64,000 nucleotides of DNA from Lunularia cruciata (Eukaryota; Streptophyta; Marchantiopsida; Lunulariales; Lunulariaceae): assembly GCA_948567375.1 (NCBI GenBank), contig OX419762.1:35569034-35633033 (forward strand), in the 5' to 3' direction. Position numbers and translations under genes: made by a program. This document shows positions 37,050-47,954 of this stretch, piece by piece. The notes beneath the pieces are model-generated. The model did no database searches, had not been told where the DNA came from, and was given only the letters and a program-made list of their open reading frames with translations. Position 1 is the stretch's first letter, and each line of letters opens with the position of its first letter.

Positions 37050-39110
37050 ACTTGATTTCTTTTTGCAAGGCTTTAGCTTTAGCTTTGGCTAGAATTTTTT
37101 CCTCCTTGGTAGAAAGGATTACTTTTGGACGCAACCTCTTTGCCTTTTGTGAAGACAAAGAAGTAGTACTTGCTTCTTTGGGATCGCGCTTCTTCTTACC
37201 CATGTGTGTCTCAACCTTCAAAATTTTGAGGTCTGGCCATTCTTCTTCTAAAGCGAGACTCCCTTCTTGAGGCCTCTCCTCCTCAAGTGTTATACAATTT
37301 ACATTTTTATCCCCTTTTGCTTGAAGCGTAGCATGTTCAGCGGGGGTCTGTACATATTTTACAAGCGGCTTTGAGTTGGGTGGTTGCGGGCACCGGTTTC
37401 TTGTATACCCCAATCCCTTACAATTTCCACAAAGTAGAACGTACCCAATTTGCCGTCTTGGCCCTGGACAATTTGGAGACTAATGTCACATCGAGCCACA
37501 ATTATAACAAGCACCTGATGCAACATTTTGAGGCCTATTTTGGCTGCCCATTGGTGGTCTTTGTGGGGAAGCATTATTTTTGTATTCACTTGGTCCATAC
37601 CTCAGACCTTGATACCATGTGCTTGCTTGAGGCTTTACCTCTTGGGTTTGGTACACAACTTCATCTTCCTCACTTTGGTCCCAACCGGGAACCCAATCAA
37701 TTTGTTCCACTGGAAATGTAGTGTGTGCCAAACGCTCCATATTAGCGTGGCCGGATTTACCACACATAGTGCACCATACATTTGGTCGGCCAAATGATGG
37801 AGGCTTCTTTGGTCCTTAGCCCCAATCATCTGGATCTTGAAATCCACAAACTCTTTAATAAGAGTCTCCAGCTTTTGATCCACCTTAGGTACATTCTTTA
37901 CTGGCAGTGTTACTGGTTTCTTTTCCCCGCGTCTTTGTATTCTTCTCGGCTTTGATTCTTCTTTGGATTCCAAAGAAGAACTTGAAGATGTGGAGAATTC
38001 CTCCAAATAATGGGATGTGTTGCAAGAAGCTCTCCTTCTTGGCTTCTTGCCTTTCTTCTCTCGATTTCCTTGGTTGTTGGATGAGTAAGAGTGAGCCGCC
38101 TCATATCGGGTGACATGTTTGAGTACTTTGTCCAAGGAAGTTACATTCCTCTCCTTGGCAAAGATACAAATCTCCGGTGAAAGTCTACCAAGGAACCAGG
38201 TAATGGCTTGGGCATCGGAGTAACCCACCACACCGGATTGTTTTGGAACTAGTTCAATAGGACCATGAACCACTTGGAGTAGTCTCTCAACTTTTCCTCC
38301 TTCCCTCAGTCCAAATCATTGAGTGCCGCAAAGACACTTGTATCATAATCACCTTCCCGGAATCATTCCATGAAGCCATTTTGCAAGTCTGCCCAGCCAG
38401 TTTGTGTGAACCCTTTCTAGGTTACATGGGTGTACCAACTCCGAGCTTTCTTTTGGACCAAACTCGGGAAAATTTGCAAACAATCCGCAAAGTCATGTTC
38501 CTTGTTGGCAAAGGAGATGACTTTGAATTCTTTGATAAATTCATCAAGATCTTTGTCTTTTTCTGTCGCCTTGTACTTCTGATAGGCATGTCGAGTGATA
38601 AGTAACAAAGTCATTATTTGATTTGGTGGAATTGGCTGTGGTAAGTTTGAACTTGATGGGACTGTGGGGCTGGCTGGTATTGACACCGTGTTGACAGCCT
38701 AGGGGTTCCAATTAGTCAAGTTCACAATAGGGTCTTCCTTGAAAATTTCTTCTCTGAGTGTGTCGACTTCAACCCGAGTAGAAGAATCAGGCTCAACACC
38801 TTCGGAGTGTTCTTCAAAATTCCATCTAGATAATTGAGGAATCATGCATAGAAGGTGTTGACACTCTTCTTCCGTTAGTGTCCGTGCTGTCTTTTCTTGA
38901 ACAAAGTTCTTTAGAAATGCAACTTCCTTTATAGCTTTAAGGGAAGTCGGTGTACTGGGTCGTAACAAATATGTCTGCACGTTCAAGTCTTTCTTCTTCT
39001 TAGAAGATGGAGATGCAATGTAACCTTGCCAACCACCTTTGCATTTCTTTTGGTCAAGTTCTCGCAAGGCTTCTTGCACTTTGTGAAGAAGTTGAAAGTC
39101 CAATGCCTCT
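37050..39110 (-). pseudogene. Element A gag (decayed)
   Basis: The minus strand encodes an N-terminal segment (38699-39103), a capsid-like region (38417-38686, with DEFIKEFKVISFANKEHDFADC, shown here as two halves DEFIKEFKVISF and ANKEHDFADC) and a linker rich in Ser, Lys and Arg (37900-38270). Zinc-knuckle remnants follow: ACYNCGSM near 37.49 kb and a second, frame-shifted knuckle just downstream. Stops interrupt the frame near 38.69, 38.4 and 38.28 kb. Element B has a closely related gag at 54.8-55.95 kb. Confidence 0.8.
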
Positions 39111-39280
39111 CATTTGGTTTTGTCACAAGTAGATTGGATCTTCAGGCATTCTTCTTCTTCACTATGCAATGTTCGTCTTTGGACTCTCTCTTCCACTTGT
39201 TCTCTTAATGCAGACATTCATATTGCTTTGACACCCATTTTCAAGATTGGCTTCAGATTCTTCCACTTTCGAGATTTGTA

Positions 39281-39298
39281 TCCCTGGCAGCGGCACCA
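39281..39298 (-). other. Element A primer-binding site (tRNA-Asp-like)
   Basis: The minus strand reads TGGTGCCGCTGCCAGGGA, a few bases inside the 5' LTR. From memory, the complement of plant tRNA-Asp used by Athila/Tat elements is TGGCGCCGTTGCCGGGGA, which gives 15 of 18 matches. Confidence 0.7.
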
Positions 39299-39305
39299 AA
39301 AATCA

Positions 39306-41840
39306 TGTGACAACCCGGCAAATATCACTTTTGTTGTAATCAGGTAAGTAAAGTTTGTTCTTGTAGAGATACAATTCAAAATTGGTCAAATACAAAGTCA
39401 AACAGTAACAAGTAGTTCTTCTTGGTTGCGTCTTTAATCTCTTGAGTAGCAACTACACCCAGAAGAGAGTAACAAGCTCACAATCTTGATAACTTATCAT
39501 GAATTCAAACACCTATAATCACAACATAACAAAAATTTAGTCCAAACAAATCTTGATCGTGATGATTCAGATTCTCCCAAAGACGGCACTTCATGGCAAA
39601 ACAACTTTGCCTCAAAATTGTGTTCCTCCCCTCCATTGAAGGCACAATTTCCTTAATTGAAATTGCTTCACATCAACACTATGCTGCACTCATAATTGCA
39701 AAATACTACCAACACTACAATTCCTCTCAGATCTATCAAGGCATTGCTCCGATTGCACTTCACTCAAGATCAAACACACAAAATGAAGATCAAGCTGTGG
39801 AATCTAACATCCAACACACTCTGATTTGCACTTCAAAATTCTCCACACACTCACAAATACACACACAAAGTTGACACTCGGAATTAAACTTAAGCGACAA
39901 GCACTGAAATCAGCACTTTGCTTTATTTATCTTTAGAATTGTGAATATTGAACAACATAAGACTGTGAATGTTCCCCTTTAAATAGTAAAGCAATTGATA
40001 GTTGCTAACAACTGTACCGTTCTACAACAACTATTCCTACCTACAGATGCAAAATGACAAACCACCTCTTCATATGAGCCTCTTCATATCTCAAAAACTA
40101 TTACTACTCTGATCCAATGTGAATCTCTTCATTGGCTTCCAAACCTGATGATCTTCATGTTACTTCTCCTTCTTTGGGTATATCTTATTCCACCAAATCT
40201 CTCACTATTTCTACTACTTCTACAATATGATCTACAATTAAACTTGGTCAATTGTTGCATGGTTGCATGAAAATCTTCATCTTTTGCTGCTTTAGCCAAT
40301 TGCTGAACTTTGTCTTCACCTTCAGTCTCACTTCCAGATTCCCCATTTTGTAATGTGAGTTCCTCTTCTTCTTAGTCCTCTCCTCTAGACTCTGTCTCCC
40401 CTTCAGACTCTGTCTCTAAAGGTTCTTCCTTTACCACCATCTTACTCCGCACGGTGAGTCTTTGTGTCTTTCTTTGGGCTGGAGGTAACACTGCATCATT
40501 GGGTTGAGTCCACTTCTTCTTCTTTGGGCTTATGACTTCTTCCATCTCCCGTTGTCTAGTTTTGAAGAAATGGTCATCATTAGCTCACAGATGCGCCATG
40601 TAGTGTTGTTCTTCTTCATCCACTTCTCGTCTCAAACTAGGATGAGAGTGTGACACCATGCGACACCTCTCTTTTGTTGTCAGCAAATTCTATCCAAAGT
40701 AGGAATGCGCTGCAAATGGTGCAAAATAGTATGGAGGTGAATTTGTTCTCCAATTAACAACCATCTGCCTTGTTCGCTAGTGGAAACTCTTTGCCCAATT
40801 CACCTTTACTCCTGCAAACATCTAGTGGAAGAAGACCAACTACTGCATGTTTGCATATGTTTTTTGTTTGGGTTTGAACATCACCATTATCGCTCTGATG
40901 ATGCTCCGCTTAATTGGGTCCCAATAGGACTCCACCTTGTACCCATTAGTTGTTTGTGGAGAGAAGAAAGAGTTGCAAATTTCCGCAATCTCTTTTGCAG
41001 CTTCACACTTCCGATAGAAGGTGATCCCCGTTGGCTCTCCTGCTTCCCAACACTAACCTCCAATCTGACTCAGTCCATCAAGCTGGATTTCCTTTCTTTC
41101 CCTCAACTTCAAGACCTTCCTTACAATTACTAGCAGCTATCTCTACCATGACTCTTGGGAAACTAAAATTCTAGTTCCACGCTAAAAAGGTAATACAAAG
41201 TCTATTCAAGACTTTGATCCTTGCTACAACATCTAACCTCCAAATTTGCAAAGCTCCTTACTGCAAGGGAGTTCTTGACCTTCTTCGCCATGATTTGCTC
41301 TCTTGTTCTTTGGCACTAGAAGACTATTCCCTCTCTTGGACGTGACACTTTAACCCCTTCTGGATTTTGGAAAATTTCACTCTCAATTGGCTTCTTGGTG
41401 CGCATCACTACAAGATATCTACTTGACATATTCAATTTTCCCCTACACAATTGCAATTTTATATTACCCTGAAGCGCAGTCATTCTTTAGTCAATTTCAA
41501 AATCGACTTCCCCTTCTTCTGCATGTTGATTGCCTGTCACTGTCAAGACATGCTTCTTTTGCCTCCACCATTTCTTGAAGTGTACTTTCTTGCCACATAG
41601 AGAGGTTGTAAGCCTATCTTCATATCGGCCTTTGCTGCCCAATCCAAAGATGATTGTCTTCAGACTTGTGTCTTCGTACTTCCCTTCCAAGTACTTTCCA
41701 TTTTCCGACCTGAAGTCGACTTCTTTGAGTTTACTCCAAAGACAATCACGTCCATTCTTTTCTTCATAATTTGGCTCTCTTACTCACCTCTTCCTCAAAA
41801 CACTTCAAAACAGAAAATAACAAAAAATGTGGGCACCACA
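39306..41840 (-). repeat. Element A 5' LTR (2,535 bp, lacks 1.13 kb of the LTR ORF)
   Basis: It is colinear with the 3' LTR at both ends and through the N-terminal part of the LTR ORF (about 40.26-41.77 kb here). The coiled-coil part of the ORF (equivalent to 30444-31573) is missing at about 40244-40262. The retained ORF region has its own stops but still shows WWRQKKHVLTVTGNQH-type coding near 41.6 kb. Confidence 0.9.
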
Positions 41841-41845
41841 CTACC

Positions 41846-42330
41846 AATCTTCAAGATGAATGGAAACAAATTCTCTTGGTTTCTAACCAATTGGATGGAA
41901 CAGCAAAGCTATGGTGGTGATTCCAAATAGAGTGAGCTAAACTGAAAATTGTTACACCAATCTTGACTTGGGTAGAATTCAAGAGTGCAATAATTGGTCA
42001 ATTCCAAGCTATAAATGCCACATGAGCTACACAAGATAGGTTGGCAGAATTGAAATAGATTGGCTCTACAAGAAGTTACATCATGCAATTGTAGAACATT
42101 ATTGTGCAAATTCCAAATATATTGGAAGGTGAAGCTCTAGATTGATCTGTGAGGGGCTTGAAGTCATGAACCAAATTAGAGGTGATTATGCAAGAACCAC
42201 AACACTTGGAACAAGCCATGCAGTTGGCCAAACGCTTTGATTCCTTAGTTGCAATAACTTGGTCTTGACCTCCACCTCCTAGAACCTACCAATACATTAC
42301 ACACAGGTGGCAGAACCAGCACCCATGGAG
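41846..42330 (+). pseudogene. Chromovirus P gag, 3' part
   Basis: Coding resumes directly after the second ctacc with NLQDEWKQILL...NQLDGTAKLWW, which matches the capsid pattern (helix, then G-x-A-x-x-W-W) and continues the frame broken at 29502. Beyond about 41.93 kb, stops dominate and only isolated fragments can be read. Confidence 0.72.
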
Positions 42331-42559
42331 ATTGATGCCATTCAATAAAGACTACTTGGCACTACAAATAAAGAAAATTGCCAAAAAAAATTTAATTGCT
42401 AAATTAGATATCAAATCGCTAAATGTCCACTCAAGAATGGATGACCTCAACAAGTCATCTAGATGGAGTTTGTGGAGCAAAATGATCAAGGAAATGAGGA
42501 ATCATAATATGAGATGTTTAGCCACTTACTATGAACTTGATTAGTTCTAATGAGATCAA

Positions 42560-42895
42560 AGGCTCAACCTATACAAGTTTGATTCACTTATAAGGTATGA
42601 TATCTGATCACAATTGTAGGATTTGGTTGATTTTGGAAGTTTAGAGAATTGCATATCCACACAATTAACAAAAGAAATATGTGTTCCTATCAAGCCAATA
42701 ATTGGAAGTAGATTGGTGATGGCGGATAGTAGAAAGGTTTCTACATTTTGTACCTCACATTTTGTTACATTCAAGATTGGGAAGGAATATTTGGAGTGTA
42801 TGAGGTTTGTAGTGGCACCTCTGTACTATGATATCATTTTGTGTTTGCCTTGGCTTGAATGTCATGAGGTTCAATTTGATTGGACCCAATGACAA
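42560..42895 (+). pseudogene. Chromovirus P protease region
   Basis: A 89-codon open frame (42623-42892) resembles the gypsy retropepsin: VDFGSLENCIS stands where (V/I)DSGSTHNFI-type motifs lie, followed by a beta-rich segment ending DIILCLPWLECHEVQFDW, typical of the W-L-x-x-H/Y-C box before RT. The catalytic motif reads DFGS rather than DSGS, so it may be inactive. Confidence 0.75.
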
Positions 42896-43082
42896 ATTCA
42901 AGTACAACACCAACGTAGGAATTTCAAATTAGGTTCTCTAGCATCTTTGAGTAAGACACCTAAGAATACAAGCCCAAGATGGGAATTTTGTCAAGAAAAA
43001 AATCATAGAGCAAGCTTTGAAGGAAGATAAGTCTATTTTTGCAATGTGGATCAAGCTAATTACACAAGTAGAATCTGAAGAG

Positions 43083-44461
43083 GGTTAGAAGCCTCATCAA
43101 GCAATGGTTGATCAAATAGTTCAAGAGTTTGCAAACTTATTTCTAGATGATCTACCAAAGGAATTATCCTCTAATTGTGGTATGCTCTTCAAGATTGAGT
43201 TATTGCCAAGGAGTACTCGAGTGAGTAGACCAATCTATCAACTCTCACCAAAGGAGTTGGAGGAGTTGCAAATAACACTTAGAAAGTTGTTGGAAAAGGA
43301 TTTCATACAACATGATACATCTCCTTGGGGAGCATTGGTATTATTTGTTCCAAAGAAAAATGGAGGACTTTGTTTCTATATTGATTACCGTGTGCTCAAT
43401 AAAAAAATAATGAAGAATGCATATTCCTTGCCTCAAATTAATGACTTGCTTGATCAATTCAGTGGAGCATGATACTTTTCCAAGTTGGATCTTCAAAGTT
43501 ACTATTGGCAAACCCCTAGTGATAGGAAAGATGTGCAAAAGATTACCTTTCATACAAGGTATGGGCATTTTGAATGGAGAGTTCTACCTTTTGGGTTTGC
43601 TAATGCTCCAATGGTCTTCATTGATCAAATGCATTGGGTGTTGGACAAACTATTGGATTAGTACATGGTGTTTTTCTTTGATGACATTATAATTTATACC
43701 AAGATAAAGGTAGAATACACAAAGTATGTGCAAGAAGTCCTAAGATAACTATGTCAATGGAAGTTTTATTGCAATAAGTCAAAGTGTGTCTTTTGGCAAA
43801 AGGAAGTTACCTTCTTGGGTCACAAGATCTCATCAAAAGTGATCAAGATGGAAGAGGAGAAAATCAAGGCCATTATTGATTAGCCTACTCCAAAAGATGC
43901 CACAAAATTGTGAGCATTTAATGGATTGGCAAGTTTTTATTGACGGTTCATCCCCTATTATGTGCACATGATAGCACCATTGACTGACCTCTTGGGAAAG
44001 AAGTCAAGCTTTCAATGGACCACCAAGCATGAAGAAGCATTCCAAAAGTTGAAACATATGTTGTCTTCAAGACCCATTCTTCAACCATATGACTCTCAAC
44101 TACCTTGTGTGGTTGATTTTGATACTTCTAACTTGGCCATTAGAATTGTGTTGCATCAAGAGTTCCCAAATAGGATACATCCTATTGTCTTTGTGTCTCA
44201 TCAATTAAACACTATAGAAAGGAATTACTCTATACAAGATCATGAACAACTAACAATGTTATATGTCACCAAGGTATGGAGGCATTATCTTTTGGGAAAA
44301 TAGATGATCATGCAAACCAATCACAAACCTTTGTTGTAGACATTACATTTAGAACACATGAAGAGTCAACATCATTGATGGGAGGAACAACTAAAATTGT
44401 TTGATATCAAACATGAGTACAAACCCAATCAATTCCATGTCATCTCCAATGCCCTATCATG
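43083..44461 (+). pseudogene. Chromovirus P reverse transcriptase and RNase H
   Basis: The RT frame (43104 on) shows [40 protein letters not shown] and the catalytic box VFFFDDIIIYT (near 43670). Next come FLGHKISS, a thumb region and RNase H starting DLLGKKSSFQWTTKHEEAFQ, with VVDFDTSNLAIRIVL and YSIQDHEQLTML. At least five stops interrupt it (for example near 43470, 43660, 43748, 43880 and 43912). The family's YxDD box is FFDD here. Confidence 0.88.
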
Positions 44462-44469
44462 ACAACTTG

Positions 44470-45960
44470 ATTTGAAGTCTCTTCCTCTCATAATGGTAGC
44501 AATTACGATGATGTCATTCAACTCCAAAGTCCAAATTGAGTTTAGAAAGCTCTATACAAAGATCCCTTCTTTCAAATGGTACAAGGTCATCTTGCAACAT
44601 GCAACAAGGAGTACAACACCTTTGCCTTATAAGAAGGCCTTCTATTCTATGAAGACCGGATCTATATTCCAGCCAAGGGTGATCTTTGACTTTTGCACCT
44701 TCAAGAAGCCCATGATTTACCAATCATGGGTGTGGACAAGACCTTGGGTAACCTCTAACGCCAATGGTGGTTGCGCAACATGGCATGATTTGTTTGAGAG
44801 TTTGTATGGTTGTGTGAGAGTTGACAATGCAACAAGACCAGCAACCAAAAACCAACTCCCCATTCCATTCGCTTGATGGGAACATGTGAGCTTAGATCTC
44901 ATCACATCCTTGCTCAAGACAAAGCAAGGTCACACAGCAATTATGGTGTTTGTGGATAAGCTTAGTAATCAAATACATTTGGCATCAACCTTTGATACAA
45001 TGGAGACTCTAAAATTGGCTCAAATCAACTTTGACAATGTCTTCAAGCATCATGGGATTCCTTGTGTACTCATCTTGGACCGTGATCTTTATTTTACTAG
45101 AAAATTATAGCAAGCATTCTTCCAAATACTTGATTGCACGGCCTATCATCCTCAAACTGATGGAAAAACCAAACATGCAAATTGAACTTTGTAGGATATG
45201 CTTTGTGTCTTCATCAATGTTCACCATATCAATTGGGATGAATATCTTCAGCTACGGAATTTGCATACAATAATTCCAAATATGCAAGCACCAGATTCTT
45301 TCCTTTCTTTCTCAATTTTGGCCAAAACTCCCTTGTTCCAAATTCCTTTCTTGCTCCTCCTCCATCTCATATCTCTCATACTTCCACCTTCTTGACCACC
45401 TTATTATAATCCCTCCAACAAGCCAAATCTCATCTCCTTGTTGCTCAAAATTGACAAAAACAATATGCATAACACCATCATTGTGACCTCACCTTTCAAC
45501 TCGGTGAGAAGGTATGCTCTCTTCTAATAACCTACCCTTCCCACTTGATTCCCAAGTCCATAAACGTGCTCCTAATTGGATAGATCCATTTGATGTTACC
45601 CAATCATTTCTCTTGTTGCTTATCGACTTGCCTTGCCTTCTCATATGCAAATCCACCTTATCTTTCACATTTCCAAGTTGAAACCCTTTGTTTTTTATCC
45701 ATCTTCCTTTTCCTTTTAAGTCCAAATCCCTCCTCCTCCTATGCCTATCAACAATCATGAGGAGTGTGAAGTTCATCATATCCTTGCACGTCATTACATT
45801 CAACATGGCTGGCAACAATATATTGAGTACAAGGTCCTTTGGAAAGTGTATCCCCTTCATGATGCTACTTGGGAATCTCTTTCTCATGTCCAAAATGCAC
45901 AAATAGCCATCCAAGAGTTTGAGGCTTCAACAATGACAAGGACGTCACAAACTAGCAATG
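44470..45960 (+). pseudogene. Chromovirus P integrase and chromodomain
   Basis: Integrase is recognisable by DLITSLL...HTAIMVFVDKLSNQIH (first Asp region near 44895), VLILDRDLYFT (second Asp near 45075) and AYHPQTDGK (catalytic Glu position replaced or shifted). A C-terminal chromodomain follows at about 45760-45930: VHHILARHYIQHGWQQYIEY, then KVLWKVYPLHDATWES, with the aromatic residues of a chromo fold. Chromodomains can steer integration toward heterochromatin (family knowledge). Stops are present, so it is inactive. Confidence 0.87.
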
Positions 45961-45968
45961 AGAGAATA

Positions 45969-46034
45969 TGTAACAATATGGAGTTATTGATGAGTTAATC
46001 AAGGCTAACAAAGTAGCAAATAAGACAAATTATT
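45969..46034 (+). repeat. Chromovirus P 3' LTR remnant
   Basis: About 66 bp match the start of the 5' LTR (TGTAACAATATGGAGTTATT onward to about aagtagcaaata). The similarity then stops. A weak purine-rich stretch (aatgagagaa) precedes it. The rest of the LTR is missing or replaced. Confidence 0.75.
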
Positions 46035-47954
46035 TGTCATGCCATTTGTAACATCACATCTAGTTTGCTTGGACTTTGGAGTAGTAGTGTGGGTAATCAA
46101 AAGTATTTTGGCAAATATTCATAGACTACTTGTTGATTGTTAGTTTTTGTGTTTGGGGTTTTGACTACATGGTGGGACCCACCATACAATGTGCCATCAA
46201 TAGGACCGTTATGGTTGGAGATCAAGGGGGTATACTTTCAAAGTGCAGCTCCAGAGAGTTCACTTCTTTGATGTTGAGCCTTTGAGTTCTTGGTTATGGT
46301 GGACAAAGGCCGGCGAGCGTCACTTGGATTCTCTTAGCTAGAGTGAGTATGGCTTGATTGTAATCAATGCCCAATTGTTAGCAAATTATTGAGTGACAAA
46401 TCAAGTACTTAACTGATTGAGTGAGATTTGAGTTGTGTCAACAAATTGATTACATCAAATAAGTGAGGTCAGAAGGAAATTGGATGCATGAATTGAGGTG
46501 TTGATGGTATCTTCAAGCCTTGCTAATTATTGGTCCCTTGATCCAGGTTCAGATTTTCCCTATGAGTGATTGTGTGTAGAAGCTCTTCAAATTGATGCAA
46601 ATTTGGCAGTGAAGCATACGGTGTGCGGAAGCACTAGCCAAGTTAATTGAGAGTTAATTTCAAGCAATGGTGTTCATTTTGAGCTTAGGAGGTGAAAGTA
46701 GGAGCAATTTGGTGCAAATTGAGCTCAAGGAGAAAAATTGAGGTGGAGTTTAGAACCCATTTCCTCAAATTTATGATTTGGAGAAACCCGTCTTTTCAAT
46801 TTGGCTTGAGTTGGATCAGCTTGGCCAAATTTGGAGGAGTTTTTTGAATTTTAGAGAGGGTTCCAAGTGGCAAGAAGAAAGGCCTCATTGGGCTAAATTT
46901 TGGCATTTAGAAGCTTCAAGGCATAGAGTTGTGTGCTATGAGAGGCTACAAAGCCAAGAAGGGCCAACTTGCTGGCGTGAGGCTAGCTAGTTTACAATAG
47001 TTTTTGTTCATTATTTGGCAAAAATTGCCTACCTTGCTAGATTGTGCGCAACAAGGTTTGACTCCTAGATCTTTGGTTCTTAGACTGTTGCCCTAGCCAA
47101 TTGGTCCACCCTCACTTGTTATCCTAGTGACTATTCTACTATTATTTATACACATGTAGATTTGGCTAGGAGAGACAGTTTGATCCCATTCTTGATGATC
47201 TTAGTAGCTTTGGAAGTAGATAACTCATATTATGTCAAATACCAAACGGTGGCAGAGTTAGTCCAATGTTGATTTATGAGATTGAGGGTTTTTGTTTAGA
47301 TTTCTTGTGATTGGACTCCCTCCATTATCTGCTTCTTGTTTGTGCACCATGTTTGTGTGAGGTGCCCTAACTTTAGAGCATTGGTGCTCTGGTGTGCTCT
47401 TGGTAGTGAGGTTGGAGTGATGACTACTCAAACTACCTATGTTTCTCTTTGATGAAGCAAGAAATGATGACCTTCAAACCACAAGAGTGCATGTTGTAAT
47501 GGTAGGTTACAAGTTGCACTTTCTCCTAGTATAGTTGTCGTAGTTAGAGCTACCGTAGTGGGTGAAGTTTGGTTGGATGTATTGGCACTTGGTGGTGATT
47601 CTTGGTGGGGTCCTTGTGGTGGTTACAATTACGGGTTGCAGTTTTCAGTTACTTTTTCATGAAGGAGTTCTTGGGATTCTAGAAGAGATAGCATTACAAT
47701 ACATAGTGGATTTACTTGGAGTGGCACTTAGTATCAGCTTGTATCTTAGGTCCCATTGAGGGAGGAGATTGACTCTAAGTTAGGAGTTTGACACAAGAGC
47801 TGATTCAATTAAGAGTGCACTTGGTATGTCCGTACCACTGTTGTGTGACATGGATAAGATTTATGGGGCCTCCAAAGGCCCCATCTGTTACTTTGGTATA
47901 ATGAGTACCATTGAGTTGGATGACTTCATCTAAGAGTTTGATAGTTGGAGTGAG
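46035..47954. other. Unassigned sequence between chromovirus P and element B
   Basis: About 1.9 kb of less AT-rich DNA without a supported gene. Small plus-strand open frames (46778-46990; 47562-47759) have no recognised domain. A tRNA-like segment lies at 47056-47110 on the minus strand. The right end abuts the LTR of element B at 47955. Confidence 0.5.
47056..47110 (-). mobile_element. tRNA-related segment, possible SINE head
   Basis: Reading the minus strand from 47110 gives an A-box-like TGGACCAATTGG followed about 32 bases later by a degenerate B-box-like GAGTCAAACC. The spacing and the intervening CAACAGTCTAAGAACC resemble a tRNA D-loop-to-anticodon region. It lacks a good acceptor stem, so it is not a functional tRNA. 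A SINE or tRNA pseudogene is the best guess. No poly(A) tail or target duplication was identified. Confidence 0.3.

Larger units (their letters stand above)
29498..41845 (-). mobile_element. Element A: 12.3-kb Ty3/gypsy (Tat/Athila-like) element with ORF-bearing LTRs
   Basis: The element spans 29503-41840 between perfect ctacc duplications (29498-29502 and 41841-41845), inserted in the gag of chromovirus P. In minus orientation it has 5' LTR (39306-41840), primer site, gag, protease, RT, RNase H, integrase, purine tract and 3' LTR (29503-33168). LTR ends are TGTGGTGCC and TTGTCACA in element orientation. The FIDDF-type RT motif and tRNA-Asp-like primer site point to the Athila/Tat branch (family knowledge, not computed). 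All reading frames carry stops. Each LTR contains part or all of an extra coding region, described separately. Confidence 0.93.
28666..46034 (+). mobile_element. Ty3/gypsy chromovirus (element P), split by element A, 3' end truncated
   Basis: The plus-strand element has a 5' LTR from 28666 and a degenerate initiator-Met primer site. Gag is interrupted at 29502 and resumes at 41846; protease, RT-RNase H, integrase and a chromodomain follow. Only about 66 bp of the 3' LTR (from 45969) can be matched to the 5' LTR. The LTRs share the start TGTAACAATATGGAGTTATT. Chromodomain-bearing Ty3/gypsy elements are the chromoviruses. Many in-frame stops make this copy inactive. The insertion of A into its gag gives the relative order: P first, A later. 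Confidence 0.87.

Noticed and set aside
39306..40260. Splicing (a retro-copied spliced RNA) as the cause of the missing segment in the 5' LTR of element A
   Set aside because: The junction has no GT-AG borders in the longer copy, so deletion by microhomology or template switching is more likely.
45489..45914. Minus-strand 141-codon frame near the chromovirus 3' end
   Set aside because: The plus strand here encodes the chromodomain; the minus frame is its shadow.
47056..47110. Functional tRNA gene
   Set aside because: The acceptor stem and B box are too degenerate; kept only as a possible SINE head.
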